Origin: Bacillus sp. S3
Lineage (GTDB): Bacteria > Bacillota > Bacilli > Bacillales > Cytobacillaceae
DNA: 64,000 nt
NCBI RefSeq assembly: GCF_005154805.1
Contig: NZ_CP039727.1
Span: forward strand, 4,151,501-4,215,500
Direction of reading: 5' to 3'
This document shows positions 20,364 to 29,654 of this stretch, in pieces. Numbering within the stretch: position 1 is the stretch's first letter; each line of letters starts with the position of its first letter. The notes under the pieces are model-generated. The model did no database searches, was not told where the DNA came from, and saw only the letters and a list, made by a program, of their open reading frames with translations. Both the position numbers and the translations under genes were made by a program.

Positions 20364-20729
20364 TTAATTCTTCTTGTTCCTTGACGGCTCCAGAATCGTT
20401 TTTTGAATCATGATGTTGACGAGTGACATCAAAACAGCGAAAAATAGTGCCATGCCAAAGCCGTTGATTTCAAAGGCATCGCCCATCAAATAATCGGTCA
20501 ATTCAAGTGTAATCGCGTTGATCACAAACAAGAACAGCCCCAATGTTAAAACCGTTACAGGCAGGGTTAATAAAATGAGGAGCGGGCGCACAAGTACATT
20601 TAAGATCGATAATAAAACGCTTGCCTGAAGTGCGGCCCAAAATCCTGTTAATTGAAAGCTGTCGTGAAAATAGCCGGCAAGTGCCATGAACAAAACAGCA
20701 TTTATCAAACATCCAATCAGCCATCTCAT
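20364..20729 (-). CDS. yvlD: Phage-holin family 4 membrane protein YvlD
   Basis: 121 residues with four hydrophobic segments (for example FLFVINAITLELTDYLMG), fitting the 4-TMS family of B. subtilis YvlD. It follows yvlB by 18 bp and both probably form one transcript. The yvlABCD genes in Bacillus are part of the cell-envelope stress network (family knowledge); the molecular role is unknown. The name holin is historical; nothing here suggests a phage. Confidence 0.88.
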   Translation of the reverse strand: MRWLIGCLINAVLFMALAGYFHDSFQLTGFWAALQASVLLSILNVLVRPLLILLTLPVTVLTLGLFLFVINAITLELTDYLMGDAFEINGFGMALFFAVLMSLVNIMIQKTILEPSRNKKN

Positions 20730-20747
20730 CTTTTAAACGTCTCCTAT

Positions 20748-21857
20748 TTAGGCATTGTGTGATTTGTGAACCGTGATTGAGCCTGTTTTCGTATCGGCAT
20801 AGATTCTCATCATTTTATCAGGATGGTTAACCGATTGGAAGCGAAGCAACTTCTGAATCATTTCACTCTTCTCCTCAAGCACCTGGACACCGGTTAGATT
20901 GAGATTAAAACCGCCAAGATTTGTCTTGAGTTCACCATTAACCGGTGCTGCCTCTGGGACAAATAAGTCAATGCCTCCCGTGGTCGCTTTTACTTGAACC
21001 CATTCGGAACGATTTCCCTGCAGGTTTGCGCTGATATTTCCGTTGAACGACTCTGCTTCTAGTTTTCTAAAGTCGCCATCAAGTTGAATTGCACCGTTAA
21101 TGGTCTCGGTTTCCACCTCATCAATTTGACTGCCGACAACCGATATTTTCCCGTTTGCCGTTTCCACCTCTGCCTTTTTTCCATTAATCTGATGAAGGCT
21201 TATTTTTCCATTTGCGGTTTTTACCCGAAGGTCATGGACATTCATTCCTTCACCGGTAATACCGCCATTAAACATGCGAATGCGGACGCGTTCGTATTGC
21301 GCTTTTGGCACATAAATGATAGCCTCCACCTTCATCCATTTTTGCTGTGTGCTAAACCGCAATTTTTGGTGTTCAACTGTAAAGTGTACATCGCGGAGAA
21401 AGTTTTGCCGCGCCTGATCCTGATTGTCCACCCGGTATACCTTTGCCTGGCACTCTATCCTTACGTCCGGCTGCTCCCAGGAAGCGAGCTTCACGGAACC
21501 ATTGGCTACATCGATGTCCATATCTTTTAAATCCACTTCGCCATGTTGGAAAATATGGGAGATATCAACGGATTGGCCGAAGTTTAAGTCAAAATCAAAG
21601 TCTTTAATTTTTTTCAATGCGGAATCAACAAACTCAAAAATCTTATCCTTAGTAGATTGGGTTTTCGTTTGGAATGGGTCTTCTTTTTTTGCTTCATCAA
21701 ACTGTACAGCGGTTGAAAGCTCGTTCACCATTTGTTCCTGCTTTTGCTCCATCGTTTGCTGTGCCTTTTCCAGTTCATCGAGCAGCGCTAACGCCTCGTC
21801 AGCTCTAAGTTTTCCTTCTTCAACCATTTGCAGAATCCGTTTTTTTTCCTCTTTCAT
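20748..21857 (-). CDS. yvlB: YvlB/LiaX-like protein with DUF4097 beta-helix domain
   Basis: About 369 residues. The N-terminal 40 residues (KEEKKRILQMVEEGKLRADEALALLDELEK) match the short helical YvlB/LiaX motif; a charged linker follows; residues about 110-365 contain repeated adhesin-like strands (VKTANGKISLHQINGKKAEV, VETETINGAIQLDG). No signal peptide. Relatives such as enterococcal LiaX respond to antimicrobial peptides through the LiaFSR pathway. The start is the ATG behind GAGGTGG; a GTG three codons earlier overlaps that site. Confidence 0.87.
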   Translation of the reverse strand: MKEEKKRILQMVEEGKLRADEALALLDELEKAQQTMEQKQEQMVNELSTAVQFDEAKKEDPFQTKTQSTKDKIFEFVDSALKKIKDFDFDLNFGQSVDISHIFQHGEVDLKDMDIDVANGSVKLASWEQPDVRIECQAKVYRVDNQDQARQNFLRDVHFTVEHQKLRFSTQQKWMKVEAIIYVPKAQYERVRIRMFNGGITGEGMNVHDLRVKTANGKISLHQINGKKAEVETANGKISVVGSQIDEVETETINGAIQLDGDFRKLEAESFNGNISANLQGNRSEWVQVKATTGGIDLFVPEAAPVNGELKTNLGGFNLNLTGVQVLEEKSEMIQKLLRFQSVNHPDKMMRIYADTKTGSITVHKSHNA

Positions 21858-21895
21858 CTTTTCCACCTCAGATTTAATTTTTTCCTTCTACTAGC

Positions 21896-22210
21896 TTATT
21901 CAGCCAGGAGGACCTTTACGCCTTTGACAATGTTCCAAATCACAACAACCATCCAAATGATGACAAGAACAACAATGCTAATGACCGTAAACGCCGAAAC
22001 TGTATCTTGAATATTGGTAAAGTCATAAAACACTGCAAATACAATCAGCGGTGTCGGGATCATCGGAATTAAATGGGATAATAACGATTTCTTGGCGTGC
22101 ACTTTTGTCGCCTCATCACCGGTAGCAATAAAGACGGCAAGCGGAAAAATAAATCCGGCAAAAAAAATGCTGAAATAACACAAACTTGAAAGGACTTTTC
22201 TTGTTTCCAT
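21896..22210 (-). CDS. DUF4870-type small membrane protein
   Basis: About 104 residues with three hydrophobic segments (FAGFIFPLAVFIAT, LIPMIPTPLIVFAVFY, VISIVVLVIIWMVVVIW) and a conserved HAKKSLLSH between the first two, as in DUF4870/YvlA-like proteins. ATG 22210 is chosen because GAGGTG precedes it. It lies 38 bp before yvlB and probably starts the yvlB-yvlD transcript. The role is unknown, probably envelope-related by association. Confidence 0.8.
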   Translation of the reverse strand: METRKVLSSLCYFSIFFAGFIFPLAVFIATGDEATKVHAKKSLLSHLIPMIPTPLIVFAVFYDFTNIQDTVSAFTVISIVVLVIIWMVVVIWNIVKGVKVLLAE

Positions 22211-22310
22211 TTCGTTCATCACCTCTATCTCATATCTACGAACTGAGAAGGAAAAAGTTTCTATAATATTAAAATAGCCAAAAAAGACCTATTTTTCTAC
22301 TCCATATGAA

Positions 22311-22339
22311 GTAAAAAAGAGCCGGATTTCATCCGGCCC
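22311..22339 (-). terminator. uvrBA terminator
   Basis: GCCGGATGAAATCCGGC stem then CTCTTTTTT on the minus strand directly after uvrA. Confidence 0.92.
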
Positions 22340-22350
22340 TTCTCCTAAAT

Positions 22351-25224
22351 TTATGCTTTTACGGCACTTTTATCAGCAACTAGCTGTTTCATTCGCTCTC
22401 GATCCCGATCAAGGATTGGCTTTAGGTATTTTCCCGTATATGACGCAGGGGTTTCTGCAATCTTCTCCGGTGTTCCGGTCGCGACAATTGTTCCGCCTTT
22501 GTCTCCGCCTTCAGGACCAAGGTCGACGAGGTAATCGGCTGCCTTAATGACATCAAGATTGTGCTCAATGACTAAAACAGTGTCGCCATTTTCCACTAGA
22601 CGCTGCAACACAACAAGCAAACGAGAAATGTCATCCACATGCAGCCCGGTTGTCGGCTCATCCAAAATGTAGAAGGTCTTCCCGGTCGAACGGCGATGAA
22701 GTTCTGAAGCAAGCTTCACGCGCTGGGCTTCGCCTCCGGACAGTGTCGTTGCCGGCTGGCCGAGTTTCACATAGCCAAGCCCGACATCCAAAATCGTTTG
22801 CAGTTTGCGGCTGATTTTTGGAATGTTTTCGAAAAATTCAACTGCTGCTTCTACAGTCATATCGAGAATATCGGAAATGCTTTTCCCTTTGTATTTTACC
22901 TCTAGTGTTTCACGGTTATATCGTTTCCCATGGCATACTTCACACGGAACATAGACATCAGGCAAAAAGTGCATTTCAATCTTGATAATCCCATCACCGC
23001 GGCAGGCTTCACAGCGTCCGCCCTTGACATTAAAGCTGAAGCGGCCCTTTTTGTACCCGCGGACCTTTGCTTCATTCGTTGCCGAAAACACATCACGGAT
23101 ATCATCAAATACACCGGTATACGTAGCCGGATTGGAACGCGGTGTTCGCCCGATTGGCGACTGATCAATATCGATGACTTTTTCTAAATGTTCAATTCCC
23201 TTGATACTCTTGTGTTCCCCCGGCTTTGTTTTAGCACGGTTAAGCTTTTGCGCCAGCGATTTATGAAGTATCTCGTTAATGAGCGTACTTTTTCCAGAGC
23301 CAGACACACCGGTTACGGCGGTGAAAACGCCGAGTGGAAATTTCACGTTCACATTTTTCAAATTATTTTCCGCTGCGCCCTTGATTTCAATATAGCGGCC
23401 ATCTGGTTTGCGGCGTTCAAGCGGCAGTGGAATAAACTTCTTCCCAGACAAATATTGGCCTGTCAGCGAATTCGGGTCCGCCATTACTTCTGCAGGTATT
23501 CCGGCAGAGACCACTTCTCCACCGTGGATACCTGCACCAGGGCCGATATCAATCAAATAATCGGCGGCGAGCATCGTATCTTCGTCATGTTCAACGACAA
23601 TCAAGGTGTTGCCAATATCACGCATGCTTTTCAGTGTTCCAATTAACCGGTCGTTATCACGCTGATGAAGACCGATTGATGGCTCATCCAAGATATACAT
23701 CACGCCTGTTAAACGCGAACCAATCTGCGTTGCTAAACGAATCCGCTGTGCTTCCCCGCCTGATAAAGTACCGGCCATTCGGCTAAGCGTTAAATAATCA
23801 AGACCGACATTGATTAAGAAGCCAAGGCGCTCCTTGATTTCACGAAAAATCAGCTTGGCAATTTGCATTTCTTTTTCCGACAGGTGTAATTCCGAGAAAA
23901 ATTGATAGGCTTCTTCGATCGAAAGGTCCGTCACTTTGGCAATGTGGCGGCCGTCAATCAAAACAGCTAACGTTTCTTTTTTCAAACGAAAGCCTTTGCA
24001 GGTTGGACATGGCTTCTGGCCCATGTATTTTTCCATTTGTTCACGGATATAGTCAGAGCTCGTCTCTTTAAACCGGCGCTCAACATTGCGGATGACGCCT
24101 TCAAATTCAATATGCCCCTCGCGGATTTGTCCGAAGTCGTTCTCATAGCGGAAATAAATTTTTTCACGCCCGGAGCCGTAGAGCACTTTTTCCAAAAGAT
24201 GCTCAGGAATATCCTTGACAGGTACGTCCATATCCACTCCGAAATGGTTACAGACCGCCTCCAAGAGCTGCGGGTAATATTGTGAACTTGTCGGCTCCCA
24301 TGGGGCAATCGCATGCTGCTTTAGGGTTAAATCCTTATTTGGTATCACAAGATCGACATCGACTTCAAGCTTGGAACCGAGCCCGTCACACTCCGGGCAG
24401 GCCCCGAATGGACTGTTGAAAGAAAACATCCGCGGTTCAAGCTCACCAATGGAAAAGCCGCAAAGCGGACAAGCATGATTTTCACTAAACAGCAGCTCTT
24501 CCTCACCAATGACGTCGACGATGACCTTGCCTTCGCCCAGCTTCAGTGCTGTTTCAAGTGAATCCGCCACTCTGGCAGCGATTCCTTCCTTAACGACAAT
24601 CCGGTCAACTACGACTTCAATCGAGTGCTTTTTATTCTTTTCCAGTTCAATCTCATCGCCAAGATCCATCATTTCCCCATCAACGCGAACCCGGACAAAG
24701 CCTTGTTTCTTCACATCTTCGAAGACTTTCACATGCGTTCCTTTTCTCCCGGATATAACCGGGGCTAGGATTTGCATTTTCGTTCGTTCCGGGTATTCAA
24801 GAATCCGGTCGACCATCTGCTCAATCGTTTGTGAGGAGATTTCGATATGGTGAATCGGACAGGTTGGATGTCCAACCCTTGCGTATAGTAATCGTAGGTA
24901 ATCATAGATTTCTGTCACCGTTCCGACGGTTGAACGCGGATTGCGGCTTGTTGTTTTCTGATCTATCGAAATCGCCGGGGAGAGGCCCTCAATCGCATCG
25001 ACGTCGGGCTTATCCATCTGGCCGAGGAATTGCCTTGCATATGCCGAAAGTGATTCGACATAACGGCGCTGGCCTTCCGCATAAATGGTATCAAACGCAA
25101 GCGAGGACTTTCCTGAACCGGAAAGTCCCGTTACAACAACAAGCTTATCTCTCGGAATGGTGACATCAATATTTTTCAAGTTGTGGGCTCTGGCGCCTTT
25201 TACAATTAAATTCTCCATCGCCAT
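22351..25224 (-). CDS. uvrA: Excinuclease ABC subunit A UvrA
   Basis: 957 residues, full length. Two ABC ATPase modules are present: Walker [10 protein letters not shown] near the N-terminus and GVSGSGKST in the second half, with paired signatures LSGGEAQR twice. Zinc fingers are visible as CPLCGF and in CEACRGDGI...[10 protein letters not shown]. It recognises DNA lesions and loads UvrB. It is 7 bp after uvrB and is SOS-regulated through the LexA box upstream of uvrB. Confidence 0.98.
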   Translation of the reverse strand: MAMENLIVKGARAHNLKNIDVTIPRDKLVVVTGLSGSGKSSLAFDTIYAEGQRRYVESLSAYARQFLGQMDKPDVDAIEGLSPAISIDQKTTSRNPRSTVGTVTEIYDYLRLLYARVGHPTCPIHHIEISSQTIEQMVDRILEYPERTKMQILAPVISGRKGTHVKVFEDVKKQGFVRVRVDGEMMDLGDEIELEKNKKHSIEVVVDRIVVKEGIAARVADSLETALKLGEGKVIVDVIGEEELLFSENHACPLCGFSIGELEPRMFSFNSPFGACPECDGLGSKLEVDVDLVIPNKDLTLKQHAIAPWEPTSSQYYPQLLEAVCNHFGVDMDVPVKDIPEHLLEKVLYGSGREKIYFRYENDFGQIREGHIEFEGVIRNVERRFKETSSDYIREQMEKYMGQKPCPTCKGFRLKKETLAVLIDGRHIAKVTDLSIEEAYQFFSELHLSEKEMQIAKLIFREIKERLGFLINVGLDYLTLSRMAGTLSGGEAQRIRLATQIGSRLTGVMYILDEPSIGLHQRDNDRLIGTLKSMRDIGNTLIVVEHDEDTMLAADYLIDIGPGAGIHGGEVVSAGIPAEVMADPNSLTGQYLSGKKFIPLPLERRKPDGRYIEIKGAAENNLKNVNVKFPLGVFTAVTGVSGSGKSTLINEILHKSLAQKLNRAKTKPGEHKSIKGIEHLEKVIDIDQSPIGRTPRSNPATYTGVFDDIRDVFSATNEAKVRGYKKGRFSFNVKGGRCEACRGDGIIKIEMHFLPDVYVPCEVCHGKRYNRETLEVKYKGKSISDILDMTVEAAVEFFENIPKISRKLQTILDVGLGYVKLGQPATTLSGGEAQRVKLASELHRRSTGKTFYILDEPTTGLHVDDISRLLVVLQRLVENGDTVLVIEHNLDVIKAADYLVDLGPEGGDKGGTIVATGTPEKIAETPASYTGKYLKPILDRDRERMKQLVADKSAVKA

Positions 25225-25231
25225 CTGTACG

Positions 25232-27214
25232 TCATCCTTCCGCTTTTAATTCCAAAAGTAAGTCACGAAGCTCGGCAGCGCGTTCAAAATTAAGCGCTTT
25301 GGCTTCGGCTTTCATTTCTTTTTCCATTGTCGCAATAAGTTTTTCTTTCTCTTTCTTGTTCATCTTGCTGAATGATGAAGCCGGTGTATACTCTTCCTGC
25401 TCCTCGGCAGCATGTGTCGCGCGAATGACATCGCGGATTTCTTTTTGGATCGTCTGAGGGGTTACGCCGTGCTTTTCATTATATTCCTCTTGAATCTCGC
25501 GGCGCCGCTTCGTCTCGCTGATCGCCTTTTCCATCGAATCGGTTATGCGGTCGGCATACATGATTACATGGCCGTTAGCATTCCGGGCGGCCCGGCCAAT
25601 CGTTTGGATCAGGGAACGCTCGGAGCGGAGGAATCCCTCTTTGTCCGCATCAAGTATGGTAATTAGCGAAACCTCTGGTATATCCAGGCCTTCACGGAGT
25701 AAGTTGATTCCAATGAGAACGTCATATTTCCCAAGGCGGAGCTCACGGATAATTTCAATCCGCTCAAGCGTCTTGACCTCCGAATGTAAGTATTGCACTT
25801 TAATACCGATTTCCTTCAGATAGTCGGTTAAGTCTTCAGACATTTTTTTCGTCAGCGTCGTAACAAGTACCCGTTCATTTTTCTTCACACGTTCCTGAAT
25901 TTCACCGATCAAGTCATCGATTTGACCTTCAATTGGACGGACTTCGATGGTTGGATCAAGAAGGCCGGTCGGGCGGATGATTTGTTGAATCATATCCGGA
26001 GTATGCTCCAGCTCATACGGACCAGGTGTAGCAGATACAAAAATGGCATTGTGTACGTGCTTTTCAAATTCATCAAATGTGAGCGGCCGGTTGTCTAGTG
26101 CTGACGGCAGACGGAATCCATGGTCCACAAGCACCTGTTTCCGCGCTTGGTCCCCATTGAACATTCCTCTGACCTGAGGCAGGGTGACGTGCGATTCGTC
26201 GATAATCATCAGGAAGTCTTCCGGAAAATAATCCAGCAAGGTATACGGTGTGGAACCGGCAGGCCTTAATGTCAGGTGGCGTGAGTAATTCTCAATCCCT
26301 GAACAGAAACCCATCTCGCGCATCATTTCCAGATCGTAGCGGGTGCGCTGCTCAATCCGCTGTGCTTCAAGCAATTTATCTTCTGCTCGAAGCACGGCCA
26401 GTCGTTCTTCGAGTTCTTTTTCAATATTCTCAATCGCGACACGCATTTTCTCTTCCCTTGTAACGAAGTGGGATGCTGGGAAAATGGCCACATGTTCGCG
26501 TTCACCCATAATTTCACCAGTAAGGGCATCGACTTCGCGAATGCGGTCAATTTCATCACCGAAGAATTCGACACGCATGCAATGCTCATCACGGGAAACC
26601 GGGAAAATCTCGACGACATCGCCGCGGACGCGGAAGGTTCCCCGTTTGAAATCAATATCATTTCGTTCATATTGGATATCGACGAGGCGGTGCAGCAGCT
26701 TATTGCGCTCAATTTCCATGCCAGTCCGGAGGGACAGCACCATTTCGCGGTATTCTTCCGGCGAACCGAGACCGTAGATACAGGAAACACTGGCGATGAT
26801 GATTACGTCTTTCCGTTCAAATAAGGAAGAGGTGGCCGAGTGGCGCAGTTTATCAATCTCGTCGTTGATGCTGGCATCTTTTTCAATAAATGTATCTGTC
26901 TGTGGCACATAGGCTTCTGGCTGATAGTAATCATAGTAGCTGACAAAATACTCGACCGCATTGTTCGGAAAAAATTCCTTGAACTCGCTATACAGCTGAC
27001 CGGCCAGCGTTTTGTTATGGGCAATGACTAGTGTAGGTTTGTTTACCTCTTTAATCACATTTGAAACGGTAAATGTCTTACCCGTACCAGTGGCGCCAAG
27101 CAGCGTTTGATGGCGTTTATTCTGCCGGATACCTTCCACTAATTGGCGGATGGCCTCTGGCTGGTCACCTTGCGGCGTGTATTTTGAAACTAATTCAAAT
27201 TGGTCTTTCACCAT
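25232..27214 (-). CDS. uvrB: Excinuclease ABC subunit B UvrB
   Basis: 660 residues. Helicase motif I is [11 protein letters not shown], the beta-hairpin [15 protein letters not shown] follows, motif II is MIIDESH, and motifs V/VI ([16 protein letters not shown]) and a C-terminal UVR domain ([11 protein letters not shown]) are intact. It verifies damage and recruits UvrC. It is the first gene of the uvrBA operon. Confidence 0.98.
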   Translation of the reverse strand: MVKDQFELVSKYTPQGDQPEAIRQLVEGIRQNKRHQTLLGATGTGKTFTVSNVIKEVNKPTLVIAHNKTLAGQLYSEFKEFFPNNAVEYFVSYYDYYQPEAYVPQTDTFIEKDASINDEIDKLRHSATSSLFERKDVIIIASVSCIYGLGSPEEYREMVLSLRTGMEIERNKLLHRLVDIQYERNDIDFKRGTFRVRGDVVEIFPVSRDEHCMRVEFFGDEIDRIREVDALTGEIMGEREHVAIFPASHFVTREEKMRVAIENIEKELEERLAVLRAEDKLLEAQRIEQRTRYDLEMMREMGFCSGIENYSRHLTLRPAGSTPYTLLDYFPEDFLMIIDESHVTLPQVRGMFNGDQARKQVLVDHGFRLPSALDNRPLTFDEFEKHVHNAIFVSATPGPYELEHTPDMIQQIIRPTGLLDPTIEVRPIEGQIDDLIGEIQERVKKNERVLVTTLTKKMSEDLTDYLKEIGIKVQYLHSEVKTLERIEIIRELRLGKYDVLIGINLLREGLDIPEVSLITILDADKEGFLRSERSLIQTIGRAARNANGHVIMYADRITDSMEKAISETKRRREIQEEYNEKHGVTPQTIQKEIRDVIRATHAAEEQEEYTPASSFSKMNKKEKEKLIATMEKEMKAEAKALNFERAAELRDLLLELKAEG

Positions 27215-27349
27215 TCATTTCCTCCCGTTATAAAATCACTTTACAGCTGGAAAAACTTTGTATTGGACGGGATGACAACCGAAAAGTGTATTCTCTTAAT
27301 TTCATATTCATATTCTACCACATTCAGACAAAAACAAACCAACAATATG

Positions 27350-27363
27350 CGAACTAGTATTCG
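27350..27363. promoter_or_regulatory. LexA/DinR (SOS) box upstream of uvrB
   Basis: CGAAC-TAGT-ATTCG differs from the Bacillus CGAAC-N4-GTTCG box at one position and lies 136 bp upstream of uvrB, near a TAGAAT -10 candidate on the minus strand. This fits SOS induction of nucleotide excision repair. Confidence 0.75.
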
Positions 27364-27423
27364 ATTTTTTTAGACTTTGTTAAATATGTCTGTTGATTGC
27401 GCTCCAATCAACAGAACTAAAAA

Positions 27424-27456
27424 AACAAAAAGCCTGCCAATTAATGGACAGACTTG
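27424..27456 (-). terminator. csbA terminator
   Basis: AAGTCTGTCC...GGCAGGCTT stem followed by TTTTTG on the minus strand after the csbA stop. Confidence 0.75.
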
Positions 27457-27465
27457 AAAGGGATA

Positions 27466-27705
27466 CTAGCTGCCTTTCACGGCTCGCGGTTTCATCTTTG
27501 CCGCCAGCCAGAAGCCAGCGGTTAAGGAGAAGGCATCGATGACGATGAGCACCAAGGTATTTGTATATCCTTTATAGGCAGACGCTGCAATCAGGGCAAT
27601 CGTTAAGGCAAGACCGATCAGACGATTATAGGTGACACGTGTAAAAAGTAAGACTAGTATCCCTGGTAAAATTAGCGCCGATAAAAATTGCATAACTCCT
27701 ATCAT
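27466..27705 (-). CDS. csbA: CsbA-like small membrane protein
   Basis: 79 residues with two to three hydrophobic segments; LPGILVLLFTRVTYNR matches the conserved core of CsbA. In B. subtilis csbA is a sigma-B-controlled gene of unknown function next to uvrB, the same position as here. The ATG has AAGGTGG upstream. I did not find a convincing GTTTAA/GGGTAT sigma-B promoter. Confidence 0.85.
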   Translation of the reverse strand: MIGVMQFLSALILPGILVLLFTRVTYNRLIGLALTIALIAASAYKGYTNTLVLIVIDAFSLTAGFWLAAKMKPRAVKGS

Positions 27706-27778
27706 TGGACACCCACCTTATTTAAAGATTTCTGTTCATTCATTCTAGAAATTTATCAATAAAATTGCAACAAAAATA

Positions 27779-29230
27779 TCATTGAGCGGGTGTACCTTTC
27801 AAGTTGGATCCTGCTTTTTGGGACATTAGACTAACCGCAATAAATCCTAGAAGTGATAGAACAATCGGCATGACAACGGTATGAACCCCGAATGGATTAG
27901 GATAAAAACGATCCAATAGTATATAAGACCCCATTCCTAGAATCATCGAAGTAATCGCCCCGTATTTATTTCCCTTACTCCAATACAATCCTAACACGAC
28001 CGGCCAGATAAAGACGGACTCCAGACCGCCAAATGAGAATAAATTTAGCCAGACGATTAGATCAGGCGGACTCAACGCCAGCAGGATAACCAGAATACCA
28101 ATAATGGCTGTTACACTAAAACTGACTTTTTTGACATGGTCCTCTTTCGCATCAGGCTTGATGTAATTTAAGTAAACATCTTTAACAAGTGCGGAGCTTA
28201 CTAAAATCAGCAGGGCATCAACTGTCGACATAATGGCGGCCATCGGTGCAGCTAGCACAATTCCAGCGACAAACGGCGGCAGCACCTTCATCGATAACAG
28301 CGGCATGACAGTATCACCGATTTCAACTCCAGGAAGGACCGGCCTTGCAAAAACGCCAATCAGATGCATCCCCAGCATGATGAAACCGACCACAATCGTT
28401 CCAATAATGATGGCGCTGTGCATTGCTTTCGAGTTTTTATAGGACATCGCTCGTACCGTTATTTGCGGCAGGCCAACCACCCCGATTCCCACTAAAATCC
28501 AAAAGGAAGAAACATAGGCGGGAGTAAGCTCCCGATCAGCACCAAAGGGAGTGATTAAATTAGGATTTTCCGCTGCCAAATCGGAAATGATCTTCGGGAT
28601 TCCGCCGCCGGCTTTAATGGTAGCAATCAGCAGAATCAGCGTTCCCACGAACATTACGACACCCTGGACGGCATCGGTTAAAGCGACAGCCCGGAAGCCG
28701 CCGACAATAACAAAGACGAGGACGGAAAAAGCAAAGATCAATAAGGCAGTCGTATACGGCAGGCCTGTTAACGATTCAACGAGCCGCGCTCCGCCAATCC
28801 ACTGGGCAGTCATCGATGAAAAAAGGAAGATGATGATACTTGCCGCAGATACGATGACAACCGTTTTACTTTTATAGCGCTCCTTCAAAAAGTCAATGAG
28901 CGTAATCGCCTTGTATTGCCTCGCCACAATGGCAAACTTCTTTCCCAACACCATTAACGTAAAATAACCGGTTGCCAGCTGGGCCATGGCCAGCAGAACC
29001 CAGCCTAATCCTTTCGTATAGGCGATACCCGGACCACCGATAAAGCTGCTGGCACTGCCATAGGTTGCCACCATGGTCATCGCCAGAATAAACCCGCCCA
29101 TCTGCCGTTCACCTAAGAAGTATTCTTCGATGAACGAATTGGATTTAAGGACAAATTTATGCGACCAAAAGCCTACAGCAAAAATAATAAATAAGAAAAT
29201 GAGTAACGGGGTAATCACAGGCCAATTCAC
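27779..29230 (-). CDS. panF: Sodium/pantothenate symporter PanF
   Basis: 483 residues, solute:sodium symporter family with about 13 membrane helices. The first helix is followed by SFIEEYFLGERQMGGF, and MTMVATYGSASSFIGGPG (about residues 50-68) is the conserved SSS-family region. PanF assignment rests on the YhdT-like partner gene directly upstream with a 4-bp overlap, the pairing seen for panF in other bacteria, and on overall pattern. It would import pantothenate with sodium. Confidence 0.88.
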   Translation of the reverse strand: MNWPVITPLLIFLFIIFAVGFWSHKFVLKSNSFIEEYFLGERQMGGFILAMTMVATYGSASSFIGGPGIAYTKGLGWVLLAMAQLATGYFTLMVLGKKFAIVARQYKAITLIDFLKERYKSKTVVIVSAASIIIFLFSSMTAQWIGGARLVESLTGLPYTTALLIFAFSVLVFVIVGGFRAVALTDAVQGVVMFVGTLILLIATIKAGGGIPKIISDLAAENPNLITPFGADRELTPAYVSSFWILVGIGVVGLPQITVRAMSYKNSKAMHSAIIIGTIVVGFIMLGMHLIGVFARPVLPGVEIGDTVMPLLSMKVLPPFVAGIVLAAPMAAIMSTVDALLILVSSALVKDVYLNYIKPDAKEDHVKKVSFSVTAIIGILVILLALSPPDLIVWLNLFSFGGLESVFIWPVVLGLYWSKGNKYGAITSMILGMGSYILLDRFYPNPFGVHTVVMPIVLSLLGFIAVSLMSQKAGSNLKGTPAQ

Positions 29231-29511
29231 TTGTTGTCCCCCTCTTCCTCTTCAAAAGGAACTTCTTTAAATAAAAATTTCACCGTTAGAATCACGAGAA
29301 TTATCATAACGATTGATCCAACGACACAGCTGTAAAAGAACCAGGCTGGTAACCCAGCGATATATGTATAATTTTTAACTTGATCCGAACCGAGACCATA
29401 TGCAAAACCATACCACCAGATGAAATTGATGATGACAAGGACCACTCCAATAAGAGCCTCCCTATGCGCGATTTTAAAACGCTTGTCCGGCGGATTGACT
29501 GTCTTTTTCAA
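29227..29511 (-). CDS. yhdT: YhdT/DUF997 membrane protein, PanF partner
   Basis: 94 residues with two membrane helices (VVLVIINFIWWYGFAYGLG and FFYSCVVGSIVMIILVILTV) and the DUF997 pattern INFIWWYGFAYG. The acidic C-terminus ends in FEEEEGDNK. The gene overlaps panF by 4 bp. Its exact role is unknown; it is generally co-encoded with PanF. Confidence 0.87.
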   Translation of the reverse strand: MKKTVNPPDKRFKIAHREALIGVVLVIINFIWWYGFAYGLGSDQVKNYTYIAGLPAWFFYSCVVGSIVMIILVILTVKFLFKEVPFEEEEGDNK

Positions 29512-29605
29512 CAGGTTTCCCCCTCAAAATTGTTGTTCATTTTATTTTTAACGAATAAAGAACATTTTACCAAACAATTATGAGAGATAAAGAAAAATGC
29601 ATAAA

Positions 29606-29654
29606 AAAACCTGTCAGGATGTGTACGATAAGTCGCCGCATCCTAATAGGTTTT
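29606..29654 (-). terminator. Terminator of the beta-propeller/cell-wall-binding protein gene
   Basis: AACCTATTAGGATG pairs with CATCCTGACAGGTT and is followed by TTTTTTT on the minus strand. Confidence 0.85.

Noticed and set aside
20364..20729. Prophage remnant suggested by the holin-family label of YvlD
   Set aside because: No other phage genes are present and the yvl genes are normal chromosomal envelope genes in Bacillus.
27706..27778. Sigma-B promoter for csbA
   Set aside because: No convincing GTTTAA/GGGTAT pair at proper spacing could be read, although csbA is sigma-B-controlled in B. subtilis.
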